Origin: Gemmobacter lanyuensis
GTDB taxonomy: Bacteria; Pseudomonadota; Alphaproteobacteria; Rhodobacterales; Rhodobacteraceae
Reading direction: 5' to 3'
Assembly: GCF_014652355.1 (NCBI RefSeq)
Contig: NZ_BMYQ01000001.1
Location: forward strand, 975,285 to 1,039,284
Length of the DNA stretch: 64,000 bases
Both the position numbers and the translations under genes were made by a program. Positions 9,343 to 16,629 of the stretch are shown here, piece by piece; the first letter of the stretch is position 1, and each line of letters starts with the position of its first letter. Below the pieces are notes generated by a model. The model was given only the letters and a program-made list of their open reading frames with translations, was not told the origin of the DNA and searched no databases.

Positions 9343-10476
9343 TCACAAATCATCGGGGTGCGGGGCATCGGCGCCCACACCCAACAAAACGTCATTCAGA
9401 TCAACCCCGGCCCCGGCCATCACGATCTGACCGCGCAGCCCTGGCCGTAGCGCCATGGCGCGGCGCAGCCCCGCCAGCAGCTGGGCGCGTGTCAATTTCG
9501 GCTCGCTGTCCCCATCCTGGACGTAGATCAGCCGCTCTACCCCGGGTGGCGGCACAAAGGCCTCGGCATCGCCCAGATCCGGCAAACCCGCATATTTCAG
9601 GCCCTGCCCCAGTCGGCGCTGACCAGCCATGTTGCCGAGGCTGATCCCGGACCAATACCCGGCACCCGCCGGAACATCGGCGATCAAGGCGGTCAACGTC
9701 GTCTCGATCCCCTCGCCCATGATCAGCACAGGGGCAGGCCGCGTCAGACGGATCGACCCGCCCTTGACGCTGCCCAGGGATTTCTTGACCTTGACCCGCT
9801 CACCCGTCGTCGGGTGCAGGATGACCGGCTTGCCCTTGGGCGCGCTCACGTCAAACCAGGTGCGATGGACACCCTGAAACCGGCCATCCGGCCCCTGAAT
9901 CGCGGCCAGCATGGCAGGCCCGCGATGGACCTGAACCCATTTGCGATCGACCTGCACCGTATAGGCCAGATCCGGGTGATACCGCAGCGCGATCGGCATG
10001 CGTGGGTAAAGCGCCTGGGGAATGCCCCGCAGGGCGAGATAGTCATGCACCGGCGACCCTTGGGCGCTGACAGCGGCCTGCCAAATCTCGCGCGCCCCAC
10101 GGATTGCCTCGGCCCGCTCTGCCCGGGCGCGCTCCTCGTTGCGCCGGCGGTTTTCCTCGGCCTGCCGCTCACGGGCGCGGCGCTCCTCTGGCGATACACC
10201 CTCCAACGACCCACACAGCCATTCCAACGCCGCACGGAAATCCATGCCCATGACGAACATGACCAGATCGATTGACCCGCCCCCGGCACCGCATTTGCGG
10301 CAGCCGAACACGCGCTTCTGAGTGTTGATCCCAAACCGGTCTGTCCCGCCACAGCGCGGGCAAGGCCCGATCATCTCGCGCCCTGCCCGCGCCAGACGCT
10401 GGATCGCCAGACGGTCGGCAACCTCCGCGATATCCATTGCCTGCGCCTCGGCCACCCTCGGATCGTCGCGCACCAT
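9343..10476 (-). CDS. Phage DNA primase (zinc finger plus Toprim)
   Basis: 377 aa. An N-terminal CHC2-like zinc ribbon (CPRCGG ... GCRKCG) is followed by a charged helical linker (about residues 105-140). A DUF7146/Toprim region contains VLIMGEGIETTL and a later YVQDGD acidic motif. It lays down RNA primers for the D5-like helicase encoded next. The start at 10476 is one base after the preceding stop (TGA-C-ATG), the same coupling seen in the head module. The zinc ligands and Toprim glutamate are intact. Confidence 0.87.
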   Translation of the reverse strand: MVRDDPRVAEAQAMDIAEVADRLAIQRLARAGREMIGPCPRCGGTDRFGINTQKRVFGCRKCGAGGGSIDLVMFVMGMDFRAALEWLCGSLEGVSPEERRARERQAEENRRRNEERARAERAEAIRGAREIWQAAVSAQGSPVHDYLALRGIPQALYPRMPIALRYHPDLAYTVQVDRKWVQVHRGPAMLAAIQGPDGRFQGVHRTWFDVSAPKGKPVILHPTTGERVKVKKSLGSVKGGSIRLTRPAPVLIMGEGIETTLTALIADVPAGAGYWSGISLGNMAGQRRLGQGLKYAGLPDLGDAEAFVPPPGVERLIYVQDGDSEPKLTRAQLLAGLRRAMALRPGLRGQIVMAGAGVDLNDVLLGVGADAPHPDDL

Positions 10477-10477
10477 G

Positions 10478-11521
10478 TCAGCGCACCGCGGCAGCTGACT
10501 GCGCGCGAATCCGCAGCACCTCGAGCAGCGTCTGCTGACCGTCAATCGTCACACGGCCGCGCGGGTCACGGATGGGGCGCGACAGCTCCTCAAAGCGCAA
10601 ATGCGCCGAAAACGTGTCGCAGCCGAGGTCCGCACAGATCTCGCCCAACTTGAGACCGCCCGCCAGCCCCTCGACCAGATCGAGGTCCGTCTTTGCGTTC
10701 CACTCTTTGCGATAGCCGATCCGCACCAGATGCTCATAAAGCACCCGCTGCTTCGGCAGCATGTGGGGCAAGGGTGCTGCGCCGCCAGCCTTCGGCGCAG
10801 CGCTCTGTGAGACCCCGTTGGCAGCGGCGCAAGGCCCACTCTCGCCGCCACCTTCACAGAGCACGGGGGTTTCGCCTGCATCAGACACCGGGAGGGAGGA
10901 CCTGGCATCTGCGCCCGAGGCATGACCAACCCCGGCTTCGGCGGGCTGGCCCGCATCGGATTTCTTGGCGCGCAGGATCGATGCAATGGTCTGCACCCGG
11001 CGCCGCGTCTCTTTCGCAATCTCATGCGCGCTAAGGCCACGGGCGGCCATCTCACGCACCACAGCCTTCTCGCCGTCGGTCATCGGCCCAAGAATCGGCT
11101 CACCGCCCTCAGCCCCCTCAGCCCTAAGGGGCGCGACCGGCACGGCGGTGACAGCCTCAGGAACCGCCTCAGCCGCGGCCTCTGGCACGGCCTGAGCCAC
11201 GGCTGCGGTCACAGACCGAGCCGATCGCACAAAACGGCAAAACGGCTCAGGATCCATGCGGGGCGGAACCACATCGACCACCTGCTGCACAACCGGCGCC
11301 GGATCAGCGGCAGGCTCCAGCACGAAGGGCGGTGGGGGCCCGAACTCGACCGCCGCAGGCATGGTCCACCCCGTCCGGATCACCGCCTCGCGCCCCGGCA
11401 CGATGCTGATCACAACATCCAGACGCAGGCTCGCCTCGATCCGCCCGGCGGCATCCGCAATATGACCCAGTTGCCCCAGCAGAGCCCGCAGATCATCCAC
11501 GCTCATCTCGGTCAAATTCAT
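10478..11521 (-). CDS. HTH-containing phage protein of the replication operon
   Basis: 347 aa, not assigned to a known family. It has a central helix-turn-helix (about residues 148-188, GLSAHEIAKETRRRVQTIASIL). Long Ala/Pro/Glu-rich linkers lie on both sides, and the C-terminal domain (from about 255) begins LPKQRVLYEHLVRIGYRKEW. Position upstream of primase and helicase suggests an origin-binding or helicase-loading role, or a regulator. Its start overlaps the previous stop by ATGA. Confidence 0.65.
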   Translation of the reverse strand: MNLTEMSVDDLRALLGQLGHIADAAGRIEASLRLDVVISIVPGREAVIRTGWTMPAAVEFGPPPPFVLEPAADPAPVVQQVVDVVPPRMDPEPFCRFVRSARSVTAAVAQAVPEAAAEAVPEAVTAVPVAPLRAEGAEGGEPILGPMTDGEKAVVREMAARGLSAHEIAKETRRRVQTIASILRAKKSDAGQPAEAGVGHASGADARSSLPVSDAGETPVLCEGGGESGPCAAANGVSQSAAPKAGGAAPLPHMLPKQRVLYEHLVRIGYRKEWNAKTDLDLVEGLAGGLKLGEICADLGCDTFSAHLRFEELSRPIRDPRGRVTIDGQQTLLEVLRIRAQSAAAVR

Positions 11522-11793
11522 TTCACACCCCCGGCAAAGCCCGCAGTCAGCGCCGCGGCGGCATCGACCACCCCGGCCAGCGCGCGCAGCTGGTCGCCCA
11601 TCCCGGGCGCCAGAAAATCGTTGAAGATCGCCTGGCCCGCGATTGGCCCCTCAGCGCCCCGATGCCAGATCAGCTGGCCACAACCCTCGGCCACCAGAAC
11701 CGTCGCCGTGGCATCGCCGACGGCCAGATCCACCCGCATCTGCTGCTGCACGAGCTGCGCGGCGATTTTCCCGATCGGACGAAACTGTGACAT
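11518..11793 (-). CDS. Small hypothetical protein, first gene of the replication operon
   Basis: 91 aa. The N-terminal half is helical and the C-terminus is rich in alanine and glycine (DAAAALTAGFAGG). Function unknown. It shares a 4-base ATGA overlap with the following HTH gene, so the two are co-translated. It starts just after the terminator that ends the regulatory operon, so the promoter of the replication operon should lie at about 11794-11920. Confidence 0.6.
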   Translation of the reverse strand: MSQFRPIGKIAAQLVQQQMRVDLAVGDATATVLVAEGCGQLIWHRGAEGPIAGQAIFNDFLAPGMGDQLRALAGVVDAAAALTAGFAGGVK

Positions 11794-11822
11794 GTTGGCC
11801 CCGATGGCTGGTCCGGCGCATC

Positions 11823-11846
11823 GGCCCGGGCGGAACGTCCCGGGCC
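11823..11846. repeat. Perfect inverted repeat upstream of the replication operon
   Basis: The arms GGCCCGGG and CCCGGGCC are separated by 8 bases and lie 30 bases before the first replication gene. It could be an operator or a leader hairpin; no T run follows it on either strand. Confidence 0.4.
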
Positions 11847-11923
11847 GCGCAACACCAGACGAGAACCCGGAAAGCGTCCGGGCGGCGCACCGGGCCCACC
11901 ACAGCCCGGATCGGAATAAAAAG

Positions 11924-11949
11924 GGCGCGGCGGCCTGTAACGCCGCGCC
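11924..11949 (-). terminator. Rho-independent terminator of the HTH regulator operon
   Basis: A perfect 9-bp GC-rich stem (GGCGCGGCG / CGCCGCGCC, 8-base loop) is followed on the minus strand by CTTTTTATT. It lies downstream of the two small regulators and before the replication operon, so the two units can be controlled separately. Confidence 0.8.
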
Positions 11950-12019
11950 AGTCACCGTGCGTCTGGCCGCACGATGAACCCTGCATCCGGGGAAAACGGG
12001 TCGGATGCCGGGCGGGAGG

Positions 12020-12367
12020 TCACTGCCCGAACTCCTCAGGCCACAGCGCCATGGCCATCATGACCTTGTCGCCGGTCGGGCAGGAAAACCCATCGAACCA
12101 GTTGCACGCGGTCTGAAAGGTGACCTGAAACACCACCGCGCATTCCTCGCGCGATCGGCAGCGGCGGGCGACAAGATCAGCCCAGAAGGCCGTCGCCTCA
12201 TGCCGCGTGATCACCGGCGCAACCGAGACACGACGCGCGGCGGCGGCACCCCGGCCACCGGCGCGGCGGTCGAACGGATTGGCGCGGGACTTTTGATCGC
12301 GCCCGGGCGCATGCTGCGATGGAAGCGCGGAGTCGATGCGACGAAATGGGAGGGGCTTCGATGACAT
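12020..12367 (-). CDS. Small phage regulator-like protein
   Basis: 115 aa. The first half is basic and low-complexity. The second half (about residues 52-115) reads like a divergent helix-turn-helix (RSREECAVVFQVTFQTACNWFDG) ending with LWPEEFG. It overlaps the preceding Cro-like gene by one base (TGATG), and the pair ends at a strong terminator. It is probably an early regulator, cII-like by position, but sequence alone does not prove DNA binding. Confidence 0.62.
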   Translation of the reverse strand: MSSKPLPFRRIDSALPSQHAPGRDQKSRANPFDRRAGGRGAAAARRVSVAPVITRHEATAFWADLVARRCRSREECAVVFQVTFQTACNWFDGFSCPTGDKVMMAMALWPEEFGQ

Positions 12368-12585
12368 CAGGCGACGTCCCTTGCTTGTTCAGGCTCCGCT
12401 GGTGGCGGGTTTTCAGCCATGTAGAGGCGAATTCTGTCTGCAACAGCCATGGTTGGGCTTGCCTTGCCGGATCGCCAGTTGTCCCAGCTTCCCCAGCTCG
12501 CGCCGACAGCAGCGCGCAGTACACCCTGCGGCTTTCGTCCAATCGCAGCTGCGTAGGTTTCAACTTCTTGGATGAACTGTTCCAT
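12367..12585 (-). CDS. Cro-like HTH regulator
   Basis: 72 aa. A compact helix-turn-helix spans most of the protein: VETYAAAIGRKPQGVL, then ASWGSWDNWRSGKASPT. It is transcribed divergently from the CI/S24 repressor across an operator region, the standard position for Cro. It should bind the same operators and shut down the repressor promoter during lytic growth. A possible promoter (TTGCAT, 18 bases, CATAAG) places the transcript start almost at the ATG, so the mRNA may be nearly leaderless. Confidence 0.72.
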   Translation of the reverse strand: MEQFIQEVETYAAAIGRKPQGVLRAAVGASWGSWDNWRSGKASPTMAVADRIRLYMAENPPPAEPEQARDVA

Positions 12586-12592
12586 GCCCTAC

Positions 12593-12636
12593 TTATGGGG
12601 GATATTTACCCCATAATGCAAGGGGAAATCTAACCC
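12593..12636. promoter_or_regulatory. Divergent cro/cI control region with two CI-type operators
   Basis: The first site is TTATGGGG, 8 bases, CCCCATAA (12593-12616), a perfect inverted repeat whose core reads GGGGATATTTACCCC. The second is GGGGAAATCTAACCC (12622-12636). Both resemble the GGGTAAATTTCACCC-type sites at 13789-13830. A CATAAT -10 hexamer for the rightward repressor promoter (12612-12617) overlaps the right arm of the first operator, so binding there would control both promoters. Confidence 0.7.
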
Positions 12637-12672
12637 ATGCGGCGCGCGCTGTCGGCGGGTACACTCCGCATC

Positions 12673-13302
12673 ATGGAAAACAGCTTCAAAGAAGCGCTCG
12701 AAGTCGCCCTCAAGATCACCGGAAGATCTCTTCGTAGCGTCGCTATTGCTTCCGGCGTGAGCTACGAGCAACTAAAGGGGCTTAAGCAGGGAAAGGCATC
12801 ATCGACCAATGTCGACGATGCGATGCGCGTCGCCCGCGCCTTCGGCGTAACATTAGATGATTTCTATACCGGTCGCCTGGGCGCCACTCAGTCTGTAGCG
12901 GTGGCAGGGCGTGTTGGTGCAGGCGCAGAGGTTGTGCTTAGCGATGACCACGCAAAAGGTGACGGACTCTACCACGTGGCATGTCCGCCGCAGCTCGCAC
13001 CACGCGGCGTGGTGGCAGTCGAGGTCGTTGGCGACAGCATGGAACCAGTTTTTTACGAAGGGGATATTCTTTTCTATTCACGACAGACCATTGGCATCCC
13101 GACCGAGGCGATCGGGCGACCGTGTATCTGCGAAGATTATGATGGACTCGTCTGGGTGAAACAGGTCAAGGTGGGAACATCTCCCGGGCTATTCAATCTA
13201 CTCTCCATCAACCCAACCGGGACAAATCGCCTCGACGTGGCTCTCAAGTGGGCAGCGCCGGTGCTTTTCCATCTGCCAATGACTTACGTTACCAAACTGT
13301 AG
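12673..13302 (+). CDS. CI-like phage repressor with S24 self-cleavage domain
   Basis: 209 aa. An N-terminal helix-turn-helix (SLRSVAIASGVSYEQLKGLKQG, residues 19-40) is followed by a LexA/CI peptidase S24 domain with nucleophile Ser122 in VVGDSMEP and general base Lys163 in WVKQVKV. An Ala-Gly pair at about 78-79 (VAVAGRVG) is the likely autocleavage site. It maintains lysogeny and would be inactivated by RecA filaments after DNA damage. The start at 12673 gives the normal N-terminus; the in-frame ATG at 12637 overlaps the end of the second operator. Confidence 0.9.
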   Translation: MENSFKEALEVALKITGRSLRSVAIASGVSYEQLKGLKQGKASSTNVDDAMRVARAFGVTLDDFYTGRLGATQSVAVAGRVGAGAEVVLSDDHAKGDGLYHVACPPQLAPRGVVAVEVVGDSMEPVFYEGDILFYSRQTIGIPTEAIGRPCICEDYDGLVWVKQVKVGTSPGLFNLLSINPTGTNRLDVALKWAAPVLFHLPMTYVTKL

Positions 13303-13328
13303 AATCTTCAAGGCCTAAGAGCTATATA

Positions 13329-13679
13329 ATGATTGAAATTCAAAAACTTGCGCTTGCCTTCATCACCTCGCTCGTGCCGTTTGCTCTCGCTCACCCTGCG
13401 TTTCCGGCGACCATGGAAGAAAATCTGCAAACTTGCAAAAAGGTCGGGCAGCTTGCGGAGAGCATAATGAACGCGAGGCAGGCAGGCGCAACGCCATCCA
13501 AGATGATTGAAGTGGTAATTACTCCGACGATGGAGGAGGACGCCAAGAGCCTTATCATGAAGATGATTACCAACGCGTTCGATGAACCACGTTACAACTC
13601 TCCCAAATTCATCACCAGATCAGTGCAGGATTTCCGCTCAAAAGCTGAGTCGGAATGCCTTAGCGTGGTCATGAAATAG
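13329..13679 (+). CDS. Small secreted protein encoded beside the repressor
   Basis: 116 aa. A clear Sec signal peptide (hydrophobic LALAFITSLVPFALA, probable cleavage near residue 21-27) precedes a small soluble domain with two cysteines (TCKKV and ESECLSV) that could form a disulfide. Function unknown. It lies 26 bases downstream of the repressor in the same direction and before a terminator, so it is probably expressed in the lysogen. Lower GC than nearby genes fits a recently acquired lysogenic-conversion gene. Confidence 0.65.
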   Translation: MIEIQKLALAFITSLVPFALAHPAFPATMEENLQTCKKVGQLAESIMNARQAGATPSKMIEVVITPTMEEDAKSLIMKMITNAFDEPRYNSPKFITRSVQDFRSKAESECLSVVMK

Positions 13680-13726
13680 CAGGCCCACCTGCAACAAGAC
13701 CATCTACGGTTCGTACTACACGTCAC

Positions 13727-13750
13727 CCGGCGCCGAGTCATCGGCGCCGG
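13727..13750 (+). terminator. Terminator-like hairpin after the repressor operon
   Basis: A perfect 10-bp stem (CCGGCGCCGA / TCGGCGCCGG, loop GTCA) is followed by TTCGATTCGT. The T content of the tail is modest, so termination may be incomplete. It insulates the repressor transcript from the early promoter 60 bases downstream. Confidence 0.6.
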
Positions 13751-13788
13751 TTCGATTCGTCATGCTTGCTCGCAGTTGGCGGCCAATA

Positions 13789-13839
13789 GGGTAAATTTCA
13801 CCCACAGCACTTGACGGGGGAAATTTACCCTATCATATT
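13789..13839 (+). promoter_or_regulatory. Early promoter with two embedded CI-type operators
   Basis: GGGTAAATTTCACCC (13789-13803) and GGGGAAATTTACCC (13817-13830) are opposite-facing copies of one near-palindrome. TTGACG (13811-13816) and CATATT (13834-13839) make a 17-base-spaced promoter whose spacer is exactly the second operator. Repressor bound here would block the start of the early operon. The first gene begins at 13869 with a strong GGAGG site. Confidence 0.78.
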
Positions 13840-13868
13840 GACTCCATCGAAACCCGATGGAGGCCCAC

Positions 13869-14342
13869 ATGCCCAGCAAGACGGACACCCTCGACGATGC
13901 CGTGAAGCGCGAGACGCCACGGCCCTATATCTTGGCAAAGGACGGTGGCGCAGGGGCGCGCGAAAGGCTGCTGGTTGCCCTTTGCGATCACTCTTACATC
14001 GGGCGGGTCACCGACACGCCGGCCATCGACGCGCCCATCACCCAAGATGAAGCGCAGCGCTTCATCCTGTCCCAAATCGGCCCGGTGTCCGAAGCGAAGC
14101 TGCAGAACATGCTGCACGTTGCCTGGACGCGCCTCTCCTACGCCACCAGCCCCGAACAGATGCTCAGCCTCGAACATCTGATCACGGCAATCAGCATCGG
14201 CATCGGCATGATGCGCCACGAAGAGGCGCCCCAGATCATCGAGCGCAATCTGCTGCGCGAAGAAACGCGCGGCGCCGCAGAGATGCAGACCCACGCGCTC
14301 AACCGTTGGCGGCGGCTTTCGCGCTTGGCAGATCAGGGCTGA
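13869..14342 (+). CDS. First early-operon protein, unknown function
   Basis: 157 aa, mainly helical, not recognised. The segment QIGPVSEAKLQNMLHVAWTRLSYATSPEQ resembles no motif I can name. The ribosome site GATGGAGG lies 6 bases before the ATG and is the best in the operon. As the first gene behind the CI-controlled promoter it is an attractive candidate for an anti-repressor, anti-terminator or early host-takeover protein, but this is inferred from position only. Confidence 0.65.
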   Translation: MPSKTDTLDDAVKRETPRPYILAKDGGAGARERLLVALCDHSYIGRVTDTPAIDAPITQDEAQRFILSQIGPVSEAKLQNMLHVAWTRLSYATSPEQMLSLEHLITAISIGIGMMRHEEAPQIIERNLLREETRGAAEMQTHALNRWRRLSRLADQG

Positions 14343-14564
14343 TCAGATGCCGAGCTTGGCCTTGATCGCCGCAACGTCGCGCTGGATCGCGCGGATCGCC
14401 GCCCCCAAACCGGCAACGTCGCTCTTTGTGTGGTCAAGCTCGGTCACAATCTGGCTCAGCGAGATGGTGCGACCGCCCGTCAGTTGCGCCACCGGCTCGG
14501 CGCCATCCAGCGCGCTGATCGCAAACTCCAGCTCGGTCACGCGATCCTCAAGATCACTGCTCAT
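14343..14564 (-). CDS. Short coiled-coil protein encoded against the early operon
   Basis: 73 aa. Heptad-like segments (LEDRVTELEFAISALDG and DVAGLGAAIRAIQRDVAAIKAKLGI) suggest two coiled-coil helices around a linker, as in SlyX-like or phage spacer proteins. It lies tail-to-tail with the preceding gene without any gap. An AAGGACG ribosome site supports the start at 14564. Being antisense to the early transcript, it may be expressed only when that promoter is repressed. Confidence 0.55.
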   Translation of the reverse strand: MSSDLEDRVTELEFAISALDGAEPVAQLTGGRTISLSQIVTELDHTKSDVAGLGAAIRAIQRDVAAIKAKLGI

Positions 14565-14598
14565 TTCCCGCGTCCTTTCGTTCTTCGCGTGGGGAATC

Positions 14599-14625
14599 GC
14601 GGGTGGCGTTTCCACCGCCACCCGC
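14599..14625. repeat. Perfect 10-bp hairpin between opposed small genes
   Basis: The arms GCGGGTGGCG and CGCCACCCGC flank a 7-base loop. It lies between the start of the minus-strand coiled-coil gene and the next early gene. No T run follows on the plus strand, so it is more likely an mRNA processing or stability element than a terminator. Confidence 0.45.
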
Positions 14626-14675
14626 ACCTGACCTTCGCCGTCTCAACCTGTCCTTGCAACCCGATGGAGGCCACC

Positions 14676-14876
14676 ATGTCCGCACACAGTTATCCCGTCG
14701 ATCTGGTGGCGCAGGCGCGCCATCTCGTCACCCACGCCCATGACTACATGGACCTGCCCGCCAACGAGCTGGCCGATGACCTGAGCGCCGCGTGGGCCGT
14801 CCTGCGCGATGATCTGCAGCGCCGCCGACGGGCGCGGGTGCGGTTCCTGCCAATCCACCCCGGGGACGCCGCCTGA
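14676..14876 (+). CDS. Small hypothetical early protein
   Basis: 66 aa, with a helical acidic middle (DYMDLPANELADDLSAAWAVLRDDL) and an Arg cluster near the C-terminus. Function unknown. The leader CCGATGGAGGCCACC repeats almost exactly the ribosome-site context of the first early gene at 13869. The stop overlaps the next start (TGATG). Confidence 0.6.
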   Translation: MSAHSYPVDLVAQARHLVTHAHDYMDLPANELADDLSAAWAVLRDDLQRRRRARVRFLPIHPGDAA

Positions 14877-15181
14877 TGCGCCCCGCGACCTATGCCATTC
14901 ACCCGGCCTTGCGCCGCCTGCGCGATGCCTGGGCATGGGCCCGCAGCATTGACCACACCGCCGACATGATCGGCGCCGAATGCCCCGGCCTGCGCCACGT
15001 CGCCCCGCGCGACGGCGCCTTCGTCCTTCAGGGGCAGACCGTGACCGGCGGCGGTGTGGGCATCTCGATCACCGACACCGACCAGATTGTCATCCTGCGC
15101 ACCGAACCGGACCGCGAGCCCACGCATATCGTGATGGCCCTGCCCGCCCGCCTGCGCCGCACCATGGGGTCAGCCGCATGA
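14876..15181 (+). CDS. Hypothetical early protein
   Basis: 101 aa. A small mixed alpha/beta protein with GQTVTGGGVGISITDTDQIVI in the middle, a likely beta hairpin. Function unknown. It overlaps both neighbours (TGATG upstream, ATGA downstream), so its translation depends on theirs. Confidence 0.6.
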   Translation: MRPATYAIHPALRRLRDAWAWARSIDHTADMIGAECPGLRHVAPRDGAFVLQGQTVTGGGVGISITDTDQIVILRTEPDREPTHIVMALPARLRRTMGSAA

Positions 15182-15384
15182 AAACCGCTCAGTCCAACCT
15201 CAACGCGCGCACGATCCGCGCTGACCGCCTGCAACGCGCCATGCCTGCCATGCGCACGGCGGGCACCGCCGCCCTGTTTCTGGTGATCCTGACCGGCGCG
15301 CTTGTCGCCGCGGATACCGGCCTGCGCATCGCCCGTGATCTGCCCGATCTGATCGCCGAGGCCGAGGCCCGGGCCAGCTGGTGA
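15178..15384 (+). CDS. Small membrane protein
   Basis: 68 aa. One transmembrane helix (TAALFLVILTGALVAADTGL, about residues 28-47) follows a basic N-terminus, so the protein is probably inserted N-in. Function unknown. The ATG overlaps the previous stop (ATGA). Small single-span phage proteins often modulate the host envelope or exclude superinfecting phages, but nothing specific can be claimed. Confidence 0.58.
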   Translation: MKTAQSNLNARTIRADRLQRAMPAMRTAGTAALFLVILTGALVAADTGLRIARDLPDLIAEAEARASW

Positions 15385-15569
15385 CGACAGACCGTCGCTG
15401 CCTCATCTGCGGCAGCCCGAACGCGCCCTTCGGTTTTCGCGCGCCCGGTCCGCTCCGCAGCCTGCCGCCTCATTTGCGCGCCTACCGGTGGGCCTGCATC
15501 CGCCATCGCGAGCAGGTCGAGGACACGCCGATCAAACCACAGCCGGACCGGCGCCCCGCGCCACGTTGA
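15381..15569 (+). CDS. Small zinc-knuckle-like protein, GTG start
   Basis: 62 aa. It begins with GTG overlapping the previous stop (GTGA). It contains CLICG and a downstream CIRH, which could supply four zinc ligands (C..C, C..H). Function unknown; one of several small Cys-motif proteins in this operon. Confidence 0.5.
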   Translation: MTTDRRCLICGSPNAPFGFRAPGPLRSLPPHLRAYRWACIRHREQVEDTPIKPQPDRRPAPR

Positions 15570-15588
15570 CCGCGCCCCTTTGCCACAA

Positions 15589-15849
15589 ATGGATTTGACC
15601 ATGCCGCACCGCGCCAATCCCGACGACCACCGCGACCAACTGGACTGGCGCGGTGAACACCTGATCCGGCGCCGGCCGACTGCCACGGAACGCAAAAAAG
15701 CGGGCTGCAGCGCCATGGCCTCGACCATCGCGGAAATGAACCGCCGAAAGGGGATCAAGCCCCGATCCGCCGCCGACCATGACCGGTTCGTGCGGGGCGT
15801 TTTCAAAGATCTGAGCATCATCATCAAAATGGAGGCCAAGAATGCGTGA
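15589..15849 (+). CDS. Small basic hypothetical protein
   Basis: 86 aa, rich in Arg and Lys (GEHLIRRRPTATERKKAG), with a helical C-terminus. Function unknown; the charge suggests nucleic-acid contact. Starts at 15580 (TTG), 15589 and 15601 are possible and none has a good ribosome site. The stop overlaps the next gene by 8 bases. Confidence 0.52.
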   Translation: MDLTMPHRANPDDHRDQLDWRGEHLIRRRPTATERKKAGCSAMASTIAEMNRRKGIKPRSAADHDRFVRGVFKDLSIIIKMEAKNA

Positions 15850-16003
15850 CGACAATGACCCAGCCCAGCTGGCCCGCATGGCAGAGGCAGACACTCCCGA
15901 ACTCGAACAGGGCGCCGTCACCCTCGGAGGATTTGCACTCGCCGCCCTGTTCGCTCTGGCCCTGATCGTGGCGGGCGCGGCGCTGGTCGCATGGGTGCTG
16001 TGA
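15842..16003 (+). CDS. 53-aa single-span membrane protein
   Basis: The protein is an acidic N-terminus of about 25 residues followed by one strongly hydrophobic helix (LGGFALAALFALALIVAGAA and a short LVAWVL tail) ending at the C-terminus. This tail-anchored layout places the acidic part in the cytoplasm. Function unknown. The start overlaps the previous gene, and the stop overlaps the next ATG (TGATG). Confidence 0.58.
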   Translation: MRDDNDPAQLARMAEADTPELEQGAVTLGGFALAALFALALIVAGAALVAWVL

Positions 16004-16629
16004 TGGCTGATCAGATCAGATTCCTGCGCGATGTGCGCGACCACCGCATGACCATCGAACTGGATCAGGGAGTCCACCGATCCATCAAGTTCAGTCGCCC
16101 TGGCTCAAACACCTATTACTTCCGCCTGAACACATGGCCCGGCCACCTGGCAATCAGTGGCGACATGGGAAGCTACGTCTTTTCGCGGGTTCAAGATATG
16201 TTCGATTTTTTCCGTGATCGGGAAATGATCGGCCGTATTAACCCGCAGTATTGGCATGAAAAAGCTGATGCTGTTGATCGGAATGGTGGAGCAAAAAGGT
16301 ATAGCCCTGAAAAGTTCCGTGCAGCCATAAGGGAAGAATCTGCGGAATGGCAGGTTCGCCTTGGTGACGCCCAGAAAATCCTTGCAGAAATCGAGGAATT
16401 GGCCTCGGAGGGGTTCGGCCACGAGCATGAAGCCTATGCGGCTGTGCGAGACTTTGAAGCATCAGGCGGGAACAGTTTCGACTGCTTTGAAAGCGAGCTG
16501 ACTGACTGGGATTTTGGCTACCTGTGGCTCTTGCGAGCAATCGTGTGGGGCATCAAGCAATACGACCTACACCACCAGGGCCGCACCCAAGCAGACCATG
16601 ACAAGCGCGTCTTGGCGGGGGTGCTGTGA
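16003..16629 (+). CDS. Hypothetical early protein, about 208 aa
   Basis: 208 aa, not recognised. A beta-rich first third (IELDQGVHRSIKFSRPGSNTYYF) is followed by a mainly helical remainder with aromatic clusters (DWDFGYLWLLRAIVWGIKQYD). No catalytic motif is evident. GC content is lower than that of its neighbours, which suggests a different origin. Start and stop overlap adjoining genes by TGATG. Confidence 0.62.
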   Translation: MADQIRFLRDVRDHRMTIELDQGVHRSIKFSRPGSNTYYFRLNTWPGHLAISGDMGSYVFSRVQDMFDFFRDREMIGRINPQYWHEKADAVDRNGGAKRYSPEKFRAAIREESAEWQVRLGDAQKILAEIEELASEGFGHEHEAYAAVRDFEASGGNSFDCFESELTDWDFGYLWLLRAIVWGIKQYDLHHQGRTQADHDKRVLAGVL

